Assembly: GCA_965205595.1 (NCBI GenBank)
Contig: CBDBHI010000040.1
Coordinates: 36,677 to 100,676, forward strand
Direction: 5' to 3'
Source: CATQHP01 sp965205595
GTDB lineage: Bacteria; Acidobacteriota; Terriglobia; Bryobacterales; UBA6623
DNA length: 64,000 nucleotides
Shown here: in pieces, positions 9,268 to 17,464 of the stretch
Position numbering within the stretch: the stretch's first letter is position 1
Layout of the letters: each line of letters begins with the position of its first letter
The notes under the pieces: model-generated
What the model was told of the DNA's origin: nothing
The model's input: the letters and a program-made list of their open reading frames with translations, nothing else
Database searches by the model: none
Translations under genes and position numbers: made by a program

Positions 9268-10376
9268 CTTGCGAAAGTAAGGCCTTTAACTGTAAAATGT
9301 CGGTATGGCAAGACCGGCAACGGTGATTCGACTGAACGCCGAGGAAGAAGAGACGCTGCGACTCTGGGTGCGCGGCCACAAGTCCGAACGGCGCATGGTG
9401 GAGCGCGCTCGCATTGTGCTGCTGGCGGCCGCCGCTACCTCGACCGCCGAGATCGCCCGGCAACTGGGATCCCCGGCGGCGCGCGTGTCGAAATGGCGCA
9501 CCCGCTTCGCCCAGCAACGTCTGGCGGGATTATGCGATCAAGCGCGTTCCGGCAGGCCCGCGCGGTACGACCAAGCGACGCGCAAACGCATCCTCTGCCA
9601 ACTCGACGAAGCTCCGCCCGAAGGGCACGCCACTTGGACAGGCGAACTGCTCGCGGAAGCTCTCGGCGACGTCAGCAAGCATCAAGTCTGGCGCGTACTG
9701 CGGCAGCTCGGCGTGTCCTTGCGGCGGCGGCGCAGTTGGTGTTTGTCAACCGACCCGGAGTTCGCTCGCAAGGCCGCCGACATTGTCGGACTCTACCTCA
9801 GCCCGCCGGAAAACGCCGTGGTGCTCGCGGTCGACGAGAAGCCGAGCATCCAGGCCTTGGAGCGAGCGCAGGGCTGGCTACGCTTGCCCAACGGCAAGGC
9901 CTTGACGGGCTTCTCGCACGGCTACAGGCGGCACGGCACGACGCCGCTTTTCGCCGCGCTGGAAGTGGCTACCGGATTCATCATCGCCGGACACTATTGG
10001 CGCCGACGGCGTCGCGAGTTTCTCGACTTCATGAACCACATCGCGGCCATCCACGAAGGCCGCGAGATCCACATCATCTTGGATAACTTGAACACTCACA
10101 AGCCCAAAAATGACCGCTGGCTGCAACGTCATGCGAACATCCATTTTCACTACACGCCGACCTACAGTTCGTGGATGAATCAGGTTGAGGTGTGGTTTTC
10201 GATTCTGAGCCGCCGCGCCTTGCGGGGGGCGAGTTTCACTTCCCCCCGGCAGGTGCGCGAGGCCATCGACAGCTTCGTCCGCGTCTACAACTCCAAGGCT
10301 ACTCCGTTCGAATGGACCAAGACCGTCGTAGCCCCTCGTCCCCTCGCCAGTAAATATTCTAACTTACGCAACTAAG
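9265..10376 (+). mobile_element. IS630-family insertion sequence
   Basis: A single transposase gene is flanked by imperfect inverted ends: ACTTGCGAAAGTAAG on the left and, read inward on the other strand, AGTTGCGTAAGTTAG on the right. A TA dinucleotide sits next to each end (9265-9266 and 10373-10374), matching the TA target of IS630/Tc1-mariner elements. The left TA is part of the tatC stop codon and the right TA is part of the transposase's own stop codon. Exact borders are uncertain by 1-2 bp. Confidence 0.8.
9305..10375 (+). CDS. IS630-family transposase
   Basis: 356 residues, full length for the family. N-terminal helix-turn-helix domain (residues ~10-110), then the DDE catalytic core: A-V-D-E-K-P-S-I-Q (first Asp), I-I-L-D-N-L-N-T-H-K (second Asp) and N-Q-V-E-V-W-F-S (Glu), the usual IS630 spacing. 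No frameshift or internal stop, so it may be active. The last codons lie inside the right inverted end of the element. Confidence 0.95.
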   Translation: MARPATVIRLNAEEEETLRLWVRGHKSERRMVERARIVLLAAAATSTAEIARQLGSPAARVSKWRTRFAQQRLAGLCDQARSGRPARYDQATRKRILCQLDEAPPEGHATWTGELLAEALGDVSKHQVWRVLRQLGVSLRRRRSWCLSTDPEFARKAADIVGLYLSPPENAVVLAVDEKPSIQALERAQGWLRLPNGKALTGFSHGYRRHGTTPLFAALEVATGFIIAGHYWRRRRREFLDFMNHIAAIHEGREIHIILDNLNTHKPKNDRWLQRHANIHFHYTPTYSSWMNQVEVWFSILSRRALRGASFTSPRQVREAIDSFVRVYNSKATPFEWTKTVVAPRPLASKYSNLRN

Positions 10377-10394
10377 TACTAGGGCGCCGTTGAC

Positions 10395-10630
10395 AGATAG
10401 CTGGGCCGAAATTTGACTATTCGAGCTGCCAACACGAGCTGCTTGTTGGACGCTGCGCTTCGCAGTACCGAGCCGCGCCGCCTCGCGGTGCGGTCCTCTC
10501 TGCGACGTGTGCACCGCACCGCACGGCGGCGCGGCTCGGTACTGCGAAGCGCAGCGTCGCCGCTCTGGTATCTCAAGTTTCTCCCTTGAAAGATCCGCCC
10601 AACCAAGGCGGGCGGTGGCCCGGCTAATCT
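10395..10630 (+). repeat. Structured palindromic repeat, copy 1
   Basis: About 235 bp without a gene. The core is a near-perfect long hairpin: GTACCGAGCCGCGCCG on one arm pairs with CGGCGCGGCTCGGTAC on the other, with further pairing GCGGTGCGG/ACCGCACCGC towards the loop and CGCTGCGCTTCGCA/TGCGAAGCGCAGCG outside. It is flanked by a 5' segment (GAGCTGCCAACACGAGCTGC) and a 3' segment (ATCTCAAGTTTCTCCC, then GATCCGCCCAACCAAGGCGG) that recur in two more copies at 15795 and 23850. It may be a MITE, a REP/BIME-type element or an RNA-level structure. It fills most of the stretch between IS630 and IS21. Confidence 0.75.
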
Positions 10631-10794
10631 GCATACGTCACTACTCGCTGGGGTATGCGGGTTAGTTACTTGAGAACGGCGGAGCGAAACTAGACCATAG
10701 AGCGGCGAATCGAAGCTGCTTTTGGGCGGAGTAAAAGTAGACCGTCCGAGTGGTCCAGCGAACATTCCTGTGGTGTTTGTGGGACACGAGAGGG

Positions 10795-12075
10795 ATGTAT
10801 CGCGTGGAGCTATACGCTCAAGTACGGCGCAGTGTCTTTGTCGAAGGGCTCAGTGAGCGCGAGGCCGCCAAACGGTTTGGCCTGGCGCGAGGGACGGTGC
10901 GCAAGATGTTGCGCTACGCCACTCCGCCGGGCTATCGGCGGCGCCAACCAGCGCAGAGGCCGAAGCTGGATCCCTTCACCGGAATCGTCGATCAGATCCT
11001 CAGCGACGATCAGGAACGTCCGAAGAAACAACGCCACACCGCAAAACGCATCTTCGACCGCTTGCGCGACGAGTACGATTTCACCGGCGGTTACACGATC
11101 GTCAAGGACTATGTTCGCGACAAGAAGCTCGGCGGGCAAGAGATGTTCGTGCCGCTGGTGCATCCGGCGGGCGATGCCCAGGCCGACTGCGGTGAAGCTC
11201 TGGTGGTCATTGACGGCGTACAGCGCAAGGCGCACTACTTGGTGGTCGATCTGCCGCCTAGCGATGACGCTTTCGTAAAAGCTTTCCCGGCCGCGACGAC
11301 GGAAGCGTTTTGCGAGGGGCACAACGCAGCGTTTCGGTACTTCGGCGGCGTGCCACGCAGCATCCTCTACGACAACACGACCTTGGCGCTGGCGAGGATT
11401 CTGGGCGACGGCAGGCGCAAGCGGACCAGGGTGTTCAGTGAACTGCAGTCGCACTATTTATTCTCCGATCGTTTCGGGCGTCCGGGCAAAGGCAACGACA
11501 AGGGAAAGGTGGAAGGACTGGTCGGTTATGCCCGGCGGAACTTCATGGTGCCGGCGCCAAGGTTTCCAAGCTGGGAAGCGTTCAACGAGCAGCTCGAAGC
11601 GCAGTGCCTCAACAATCGTAAGCGGCGCTTGCGGCGGCACACCGAAACGATTGAGGAACGTTTCAAGCGTGACCGCCAAGCGTTGTTGCCCTTGCCGCCC
11701 ACGCCCTATGACGCCTGCGACAAACGCACCACGCGGGTGACGTCGCTGTCATTGGTGCGCTATCGCGCCAACGACTACTCGGTGCCCACACGCTACGGAC
11801 ATCGCCAGGTGTTGCTGAAAGGCTACGTCGATGAAATCGTGATCTGTTGTGGCAGCGAAGAGATCGCGCGCCACCGGCGCAGTTACGAACGCGAAGAGTT
11901 GATCTTCGATCCGCTGCATTACCTAGCACTGCTGGAACGCAAGACCAACGCGCTCGATCAAGCGGCCCCGTTGGCGGGCTGGGAGCTGCCCGAACAGTTC
12001 CCGTGCTTGAGACGTTTGCTCGAGGCACGGTTGGGAAAGCCAGGCAAGCGCGAGTACGTGCGGGTATTGCGATGA
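10795..12075 (+). CDS. istA: IS21 transposase IstA
   Basis: 426 residues. N-terminal helix-turn-helix (E-R-E-A-A-K-R-F-G-L-A-R-G-T-V-R-K-M) and a retroviral-integrase-type core: A-Q-A-D-C-G-E-A (first Asp), S-I-L-Y-D-N-T (second Asp) and G-K-V-E-G-L-V-G-Y (Glu). The start is placed at the ATG directly after GAGAGGG; an earlier GTG would reach back into the terminal repeats. Nearly identical to the copy at 26505, from which it differs at least at one Ser/Ile codon. Confidence 0.95.
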   Translation: MYRVELYAQVRRSVFVEGLSEREAAKRFGLARGTVRKMLRYATPPGYRRRQPAQRPKLDPFTGIVDQILSDDQERPKKQRHTAKRIFDRLRDEYDFTGGYTIVKDYVRDKKLGGQEMFVPLVHPAGDAQADCGEALVVIDGVQRKAHYLVVDLPPSDDAFVKAFPAATTEAFCEGHNAAFRYFGGVPRSILYDNTTLALARILGDGRRKRTRVFSELQSHYLFSDRFGRPGKGNDKGKVEGLVGYARRNFMVPAPRFPSWEAFNEQLEAQCLNNRKRRLRRHTETIEERFKRDRQALLPLPPTPYDACDKRTTRVTSLSLVRYRANDYSVPTRYGHRQVLLKGYVDEIVICCGSEEIARHRRSYEREELIFDPLHYLALLERKTNALDQAAPLAGWELPEQFPCLRRLLEARLGKPGKREYVRVLR

Positions 12076-12293
12076 CTGGAGGACTTCCGATTCGAGCACG
12101 TTGCCGCGGCGGTGCGCCAAGCCTGCGAGTTGGGAGCGATTGGCTTGGATGCAGTCAGGCACTTAGTGCTGTGCCGCATCGAGCAACGGCCGCCGCGCTT
12201 GGACTTGACGAAGTATCCGCACCTGCCGGCAGCCCAGGTGGAGCAAACCTCCGCTGCGGACTATTTGGCACTGCCGGCACAAGGAGGGGGGTA

Positions 12294-13055
12294 ATGGCGA
12301 GGTCGAAACTTCTGCTCGAAGCGCATTTGAAAGCGTTGCGGCTGCCAACCTTCCTGCGCGAGTACGACAAACTGGCGCGGCAATGCGCCGCCGAGAGCTT
12401 GGATTCGAGGAGCTTCCTGCAACAACTCTGCGAGCTGGAACTGCTCGACCGTGAACAGCGGGCCACCGAGCGCCGCAGCAAGGCCGCGAAGTTTCCCGTG
12501 ACCAAGAGTCTGGACACTTTCGACTTCCCGTCCTTGCCGGCGTTGAACAAGAAGCTGGTGCTGGAACTGGCGCGCTGTGAGTTTATCGACCGCCGCGAAA
12601 ACGTGCCGGCACTGGGTAATTCCGGCACGGGCAAAACGCACATCGGCTTGGCGTTGGGACTGGCGGCTTGTCAGCGCGGCTATCGAACACGCTTCACAAC
12701 AGCGGCGGCACTGGTCAATGAGCTGCTCGAAGCCCGAGATGAACGGCGCTTGCTGCGATGTCAAAAGCAGTTGGCCAAGCAGGATCTGCTGATCGTCGAT
12801 GAACTGGGCTACGTGCCGCTATCGAAGACCGGAGCGGAGTTATTGTTCGAAGTGTTTTCCCAGCGCTACGAACAGGGCTCGACGCTGGTCACCTCGAATC
12901 TGCCGTTTAACGAATGGACCGAGGTCTTCGGCTCCGAGCGGCTGACCGGCGCCCTGCTCGATCGCCTCACGCACCACGTTCATATTCTAGAGCTGAACGG
13001 CGAAAGCTTCCGTCTGATCCAGAGCAAGAAGAAGCGGGCTCACTCTTTGGGCTGA
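12294..13055 (+). CDS. istB: IS21 helper ATPase IstB
   Basis: 253 residues, typical for IstB. DnaA/DnaC-like AAA+ ATPase with Walker A G-N-S-G-T-G-K-T-H (about residues 106-114) and Walker B L-L-I-V-D-E-L-G-Y. A strong AAGGAGGGGGGT ribosome-binding site precedes the ATG, so the much longer upstream frame is not used. IstB loads IstA onto target DNA. About 220 bp separate istA and istB, and that gap encodes a short frame without recognisable domains. Confidence 0.95.
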   Translation: MARSKLLLEAHLKALRLPTFLREYDKLARQCAAESLDSRSFLQQLCELELLDREQRATERRSKAAKFPVTKSLDTFDFPSLPALNKKLVLELARCEFIDRRENVPALGNSGTGKTHIGLALGLAACQRGYRTRFTTAAALVNELLEARDERRLLRCQKQLAKQDLLIVDELGYVPLSKTGAELLFEVFSQRYEQGSTLVTSNLPFNEWTEVFGSERLTGALLDRLTHHVHILELNGESFRLIQSKKKRAHSLG

Positions 13056-13072
13056 CCCACCGGCCACTCGCC

Positions 13073-13157
13073 CGGTTTTCGTGGGACGGCCTCCACTACG
13101 CCTGGGCCGCCCTAAAGGGCGACCGCAGGCTCCGTTCCAGCCGTCCCACGAAAACCG
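13073..13157 (+). other. Long inverted repeat at the right end of IS21
   Basis: An 18-bp arm at 13073-13090 (CGGTTTTCGTGGGACGGC) pairs perfectly with 13140-13157, enclosing ~49 bp that itself contains short complementary segments. It lies between the istB stop and the right terminal repeats, and the same structure is found in copies B and C. It may act as a transcription-termination or insulating hairpin; no T-run follows. Confidence 0.6.
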
Positions 13158-13225
13158 CTACCCCTTCACCAACTGGTCTACTTTTGCTCCGCCGAAGTGG
13201 TCCAAATTTACTCCGCCCTTGACAG

Positions 13226-15235
13226 TTACTGAATGTATCCAAGCGACTTGAGTTTGTCTTCAAGTTCCTTGCCAAGAGACCTGCGTTCAGGTCCGAGATT
13301 GATTCGAGTAAACCGGGAGTTCCAATCCCGCCAGGTGGCAAGTAGAGCCGCGGCTGCTTCGCCTTGCTCCGCCAGAACGTTCTGCTGCTCTGCCCCGTCG
13401 CTGGCTAAGTCATAGAATTCGACGGCTTCTTGGGTGTTTGTATTAATCACGAGTTTTGATTGGTTCGTTCGAACCGAGGCACGCCCTGCCGTCCATTCGA
13501 GGTCACCGAGCGCCACCAAATTCTGAGGTTCGTTTCCGGCTTCTTGGCTAAACGCCGGGGACAGATCGTGACTTTGAAACGCCGCTCCAGTCGTGAGAGT
13601 GCCAAACTCACCGGGGCTCGTCTCGACGTCGACAAGCGAAAGAATCGTGGGGGCTACATCAAGCAATCTCACCATTCCACCAACGCGTTTTCCCCTAGGC
13701 ACTCTGCCAGGGAACCTGAAGATCAACGGTACGCGAATCACCTCGTCATACAGCGTATTCATGTGACCAAAGTCGTCGTGATCTAAGAACTCCTCACCGT
13801 GGTCCGCTGTGAACACGACCAGCGTGTTGTCGATCTCGCCCATCTCTTCAAGCTTGTCGAGGAGTCTCGCGATTTGGGAATCGGTGTACCGCAACTCGCC
13901 GTCGTAGAGAGCCACGACGTGCTCAACATCTACCTCGTTGATGGCACCCTCTTCGGGAGTCCGGTAGAACAGGTCCGCCGACGTGAAGTCGCCTGCGTAG
14001 CTCGGGTCGAATGTTTTGTCGTGCGGCGACGGCGGGTTATAGAGCTCGTGAACGTCCCACATGTGCAGGAAGAAGAAAAATGGCTGCTGCCGATCATTTG
14101 CCGCCCAGTCGTCGAGCAACGATGAGGCGCTAGCGATAAGCCGTTTCGAAGTGATACCCGTCAAATTCTCCCCATTCCTGGGGATCGCCGAATAATCGTC
14201 GTAGACATCAAAGCCCTGATGGAATCCATATCTGGCCGCCAGACTCGGCCCCGAGACCGCCGCCAGGGTGCGGTAACCGTTTGCTGCTAGAACCTCCGCT
14301 AATGTCTCGGTGTCTCGATGCAGTTGCGTGTAGTAAGTCCGTACGCCGTGTTCTAACGGATCCAGGGCGGTGAGCAGCGTTGTGTGCGATGGGATCGTCC
14401 AAGAAGTCGGCGCTATGGCTGTCTCAAAAAGGGTGCCCTCGCTGGCAAGGAGGTCGATGGTTGGGCTCGTGTTGCGTTGGTATCCATAGCAGCCCAAATG
14501 ATCGGCACGCAAACTGTCGATCGAGATCAACAATACGTTGGCTGGTGCTTGGGCCCGCGGCATTTGGTATGCCGTAAGCGTCGCGCTCTGGTTACTACCG
14601 GTGATCACGGCTATCGCTAACGTCGCACTCATTACGGACGCGGTGAGAACGAGACCAATGCGAGAGAACCGGCGCCACCGCCGCTCGTTCTGAAACAAGC
14701 TGAACAGAAGCGCGGAAAACACAGCGATGAAGATCGGAACACTGACTACGATCCGTGGGTATCCCTCGAACTCGCCGCTGCCAAGAAGTTGCGTCGGGAT
14801 CGTAGCGAAGCAAACTGCGAAACAAAGTGCCGACGCGATTCGTATTTGCGCCGGCACGGCATTCTCTGGGATGACAGGCGCCGCTGCCGTGAGCTTGCCG
14901 CCAATCGTGGCCGCTGCCCAAAGCGATAACCCAATTACGAGGGCCAGGCTCAAGTTCACGAAAATAGCATCTCTAAGGAACGCGGCAATCTGATCCCATT
15001 CGGCAAAATCACGATAGTGATTGACGAACGAAGGCGCGGACTCGTCAATCTCGATGCCCAGTCCACGCAGACTATGCCTAATGACGGCAAACAGACTAAC
15101 CTCGCGCACTCTGCCACCACGCCACCATCGTCCGTAGAGCCAGGCGAATTCCACCAAACACGCTACCGTCACAGCGGCGAATCCCATAGTTAGGTGGCCC
15201 AGTGCGAACTTTCTCACGGATCTTGCTGCTTTCAA
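13226..15235 (-). CDS. Membrane-anchored sulfatase-like hydrolase
   Basis: 669 residues: five predicted membrane helices (about residues 15-35, 90-110, 131-151, 162-181, 192-212) followed from ~230 by an alkaline-phosphatase-fold sulfatase domain facing the periplasm. Metal-site motifs are visible: S-I-D-S-L-R-A-D-H-L-G and F-T-A-D-H-G-E-E-F-L-D-H. The active-site position reads T-S-W-T-I-P-S-H-T-T-L-L-T instead of C-x-P-x-R, so the formylglycine cysteine is absent. Similar sequences are common in sulfatase-like proteins of unknown substrate, which may be phospho- or sulfotransferases/hydrolases using Ser/Thr. IS21 copy A has inserted exactly at its stop codon without changing the protein. 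Confidence 0.85.
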   Translation of the reverse strand: MKAARSVRKFALGHLTMGFAAVTVACLVEFAWLYGRWWRGGRVREVSLFAVIRHSLRGLGIEIDESAPSFVNHYRDFAEWDQIAAFLRDAIFVNLSLALVIGLSLWAAATIGGKLTAAAPVIPENAVPAQIRIASALCFAVCFATIPTQLLGSGEFEGYPRIVVSVPIFIAVFSALLFSLFQNERRWRRFSRIGLVLTASVMSATLAIAVITGSNQSATLTAYQMPRAQAPANVLLISIDSLRADHLGCYGYQRNTSPTIDLLASEGTLFETAIAPTSWTIPSHTTLLTALDPLEHGVRTYYTQLHRDTETLAEVLAANGYRTLAAVSGPSLAARYGFHQGFDVYDDYSAIPRNGENLTGITSKRLIASASSLLDDWAANDRQQPFFFFLHMWDVHELYNPPSPHDKTFDPSYAGDFTSADLFYRTPEEGAINEVDVEHVVALYDGELRYTDSQIARLLDKLEEMGEIDNTLVVFTADHGEEFLDHDDFGHMNTLYDEVIRVPLIFRFPGRVPRGKRVGGMVRLLDVAPTILSLVDVETSPGEFGTLTTGAAFQSHDLSPAFSQEAGNEPQNLVALGDLEWTAGRASVRTNQSKLVINTNTQEAVEFYDLASDGAEQQNVLAEQGEAAAALLATWRDWNSRFTRINLGPERRSLGKELEDKLKSLGYIQ

Positions 15236-15375
15236 CCTTTCTAAGTCGATAGGCTAACATCAGCAACCGGCATAGCTTCAACAATTTGCAGTGCTGTCGG
15301 CCCGCGTATCGCGTGCAGTTTGCAGCCGTAGTGCTACAGTTCGTTCGTTAGATTGCGCCCATCTGAGAGGAGCCA

Positions 15376-15783
15376 ATGGCGGAGCTGAAAACCAAACCCA
15401 ACAAAGCGAGCGTCAAGCAATTAATTGACGCGATCGACGACGAGGCGAAGGGTCGCGACAGGCGAGCGTTGCTCAAGATGATGAAGGGCATCACCGGCGC
15501 GCGGCCGAAGATGTGGGGCGAAAGCATTGTCGGGTTTGGTGACTACCACTATCGCTACGCATCGGGGCGCGAGGGTGACTGGTTCATCACCGGATTTTCG
15601 CCGCGTAAACCGGCCATGACGGTCTATCTGATGTGCGACATTTCGGTCCATCAGCCATTGCTCGCCAACCTTGGCAAATACAAGATTGGCAAGTCGTGCC
15701 TCTACTTCAAGAAACCAGCGGACATCGATCAGGCAGTACTGCGGAAACTGATTGAAACCCAGTGGGCGGAGCAATCGGGCTAG
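15376..15783 (+). CDS. DUF1801 (YdhG-like) protein
   Basis: 135 residues with the DUF1801 pattern: D-x-A-x-G-R-D-R-R-A-L-L-K-M-M-K, then P-K-M-W-G-E-S-I-V-G-F-G-D-Y-H-Y, F-S-P-R-K, L-x-x-L-G-K-Y-K-I-G-K-S-C-L-Y-F-K. The fold is a small alpha/beta domain of unknown function, often annotated as iron-chaperone-like through frataxin-like members such as YdhG. GAGAGGAGCC precedes the ATG. Free-standing between oppositely oriented genes. Confidence 0.85.
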   Translation: MAELKTKPNKASVKQLIDAIDDEAKGRDRRALLKMMKGITGARPKMWGESIVGFGDYHYRYASGREGDWFITGFSPRKPAMTVYLMCDISVHQPLLANLGKYKIGKSCLYFKKPADIDQAVLRKLIETQWAEQSG

Positions 15784-15794
15784 TCCGCATTTCT

Positions 15795-16015
15795 ACCCCG
15801 AAACTTGATTTTTCAAGCCGCCCTCCCAGCTACTTGGTGGACGAAACCGTTCTCTGTACCGAGCCGCGCCGCCGTGCGGTGCGGTCCTTTCCGCGACGTG
15901 TGCACCGCACCGCACGGCGGCGCGGCTCGGTACAGAGAAGCGCAACTTCACGGCGCCGGTATCTCAAGTTTCTCCCCTGAATGGTCCGTCCAACCAAGGC
16001 CGGACTAACCCGGAG
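15795..16015 (+). repeat. Structured palindromic repeat, copy 2
   Basis: Second copy of the element at 10395. The hairpin core is kept, but the stem base reads CTCTGTACCGAG/CTCGGTACAGAG where copies 1 and 3 have CGCAGTACCGAG/CTCGGTACTGCG; both arms changed together, so pairing is preserved. The outer GAAACTTGA and TCAAGTTTC segments are themselves complementary, so the whole unit can fold as nested stems. Fills nearly the whole gap between the DUF1801 gene and the sulfatase at 16059. Confidence 0.75.
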
Positions 16016-16058
16016 TCCATAACGACGCAGCGAAAAATGCGGGCTACGGTCCGCTTTA

Positions 16059-17420
16059 TTAATCGGGCACCGACAACCAGCCGTCTAACGCTGCTCGCAA
16101 CTCGGCCACGATCTCGGGCCGTTCCGACGCCTGGTCGTGCTCTTCGTGCGGGTCAGCCACAACGTTATACAGTTCAGGATCCAGCGTGGCCCAGTCCACC
16201 TGGCCGGGCGGAATCATCAAGGGTACGTCTTTGTTCGGCTCGTACGGCAAGATCAGCTTCCAGCCATCATTGCGGATGACTTCACGGTATTTTAGATTGG
16301 CGACGGGGTCATCGACATCCGCCGCGGTGTGGGCGTAGTGCGCGCCAAACACCATCTCACGACGAGCGAGCGCTTCGCGGTCAAGCAAGTCAATACCGGG
16401 TAGATTCGACGGCCCTTGGGTGCCGGCTCCATGCAAAACAGTCTGCGCGAAATCGATCGTACTGACAAGGGTCTTGTCGTCGCGGCCCGGCTCGACCTTG
16501 CCGGGCCAGCGAATCATAACGGGCGAGCGAATTCCCATCTCGTAGGGCGACATCTTCGCTCGCGTCCAAACTCGGCCGTCCGTGCGCGGACCGTCGGGTC
16601 GCGAGATCCACCCGTTGTCGGCTACGTAGAGCACCAACGTGTTTTCGCGTAGGCCATTTTGGTCAAGATGATCGAGCAGTTGTCCTACCGTTTCGTCAAA
16701 CCACTCGACCATGGCGTAGTACTTTGCCTCGTTCTGCTCAATGTCGAGTCCTGTATATTTCGACAACAATCTCTCAGGCGGATTGTGTGGCGTGTGCGGC
16801 AAAAACGGCGCGTACCAGATGAAAAATGGCTGCTCGCCGGCGGAGTCGATAAAGTCGAAAACTGGCTCCATCCCCTCGCGCCCGACTTTGAGACCATCGT
16901 CGCCGTGCCGCCCGCCGCGAGTGGGGTCGCCATGGGTCATCGCCGCGCTGAAGCCCTGGTCAAGCGGGTTCCCTTCCCACCACTTGCCGGACTGATGACT
17001 AACGTAGCCCTCCTTGCTCAACTGTTCGGGCAAGGTGTGATTTTTCTGAAACACCTCGACCATCCGTGCCTGGCCTTTGGCGTTATTCATCGGGCCTAGT
17101 CCATTCTCGGGAGGGTCGTTGCCGGTAATTCCGTTTTGGTGCGGATAGAGCCCCGTAGCGAGTTGCGCCAAGCTTGGCCGGCAGACGGGCGGTACGTAAC
17201 CACGGGTATAGAGCATGCTGTCCGCCGCCAGATTGTCCAAGTTGGGCGTTGTGGCGACGGGGTGGCCCATGAATCCGTAGTCCGTCCAGGCATGGTCATC
17301 CGAGATGATCATGACGACGTTGGGAGGCGGCTCGGGGTTCGTTCCGCACGACCAGCCGGCACTCAACGCCAACGTCGCCACAAGCGCGGGGAAGAATCGG
17401 ACACGAGTGCACTGCGTCAT
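16059..17420 (-). CDS. Exported sulfatase with atypical active-site motif
   Basis: 453 residues with an N-terminal export signal (hydrophobic core about residues 9-21, then G-W-S-C, a possible weak lipobox). Sulfatase S1-type domain with N-V-V-M-I-I-S-D-D-H-A-W-T-D-Y (metal aspartates), P-N-L-D-N-L-A, and Y-V-A-D-N-G-W-I-S. The activation motif is V-C-R-P-S-L-A-Q-L-A-T-G: the modified Cys and following Pro are kept but the usual Arg of C-x-P-S-R is Leu. This may change maturation by the formylglycine-generating enzyme. It lies 44 bp downstream of another sulfatase on the same strand, likely one operon. Confidence 0.9.
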   Translation of the reverse strand: MTQCTRVRFFPALVATLALSAGWSCGTNPEPPPNVVMIISDDHAWTDYGFMGHPVATTPNLDNLAADSMLYTRGYVPPVCRPSLAQLATGLYPHQNGITGNDPPENGLGPMNNAKGQARMVEVFQKNHTLPEQLSKEGYVSHQSGKWWEGNPLDQGFSAAMTHGDPTRGGRHGDDGLKVGREGMEPVFDFIDSAGEQPFFIWYAPFLPHTPHNPPERLLSKYTGLDIEQNEAKYYAMVEWFDETVGQLLDHLDQNGLRENTLVLYVADNGWISRPDGPRTDGRVWTRAKMSPYEMGIRSPVMIRWPGKVEPGRDDKTLVSTIDFAQTVLHGAGTQGPSNLPGIDLLDREALARREMVFGAHYAHTAADVDDPVANLKYREVIRNDGWKLILPYEPNKDVPLMIPPGQVDWATLDPELYNVVADPHEEHDQASERPEIVAELRAALDGWLSVPD

Positions 17421-17464
17421 GAGCTATCTCGAATCATCGAGGAACGGATGCCCAATTCTAACGC

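Larger units (their letters stand above)
10671..13224 (+). mobile_element. IS21-family insertion sequence, copy A (complete)
   Basis: The element begins TGAGAACGGCGGAG and ends in the complement of TGTCAAGGGCGGAG, giving IS21-like TG...CA termini. It is flanked by a 6-bp direct repeat GTTACT (10665-10670 and 13225-13230), the expected size for IS21 target duplication. Subterminal repeats with the pattern GGCGGAG-RAAA-TAGACC occur twice at the left end (10679 and 10726) and twice at the right end, as known for IS21 transposase-binding sites. It carries istA and istB, and a hairpin after istB. The right border falls at the stop codon of the sulfatase at 13226. Confidence 0.92.

Noticed and set aside
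11847..12293. Long N-terminal extension of istB (and its counterpart in copy B)
   Set aside because: Overlaps istA out of frame; a strong ribosome-binding site lies at the family-typical start at 12294.
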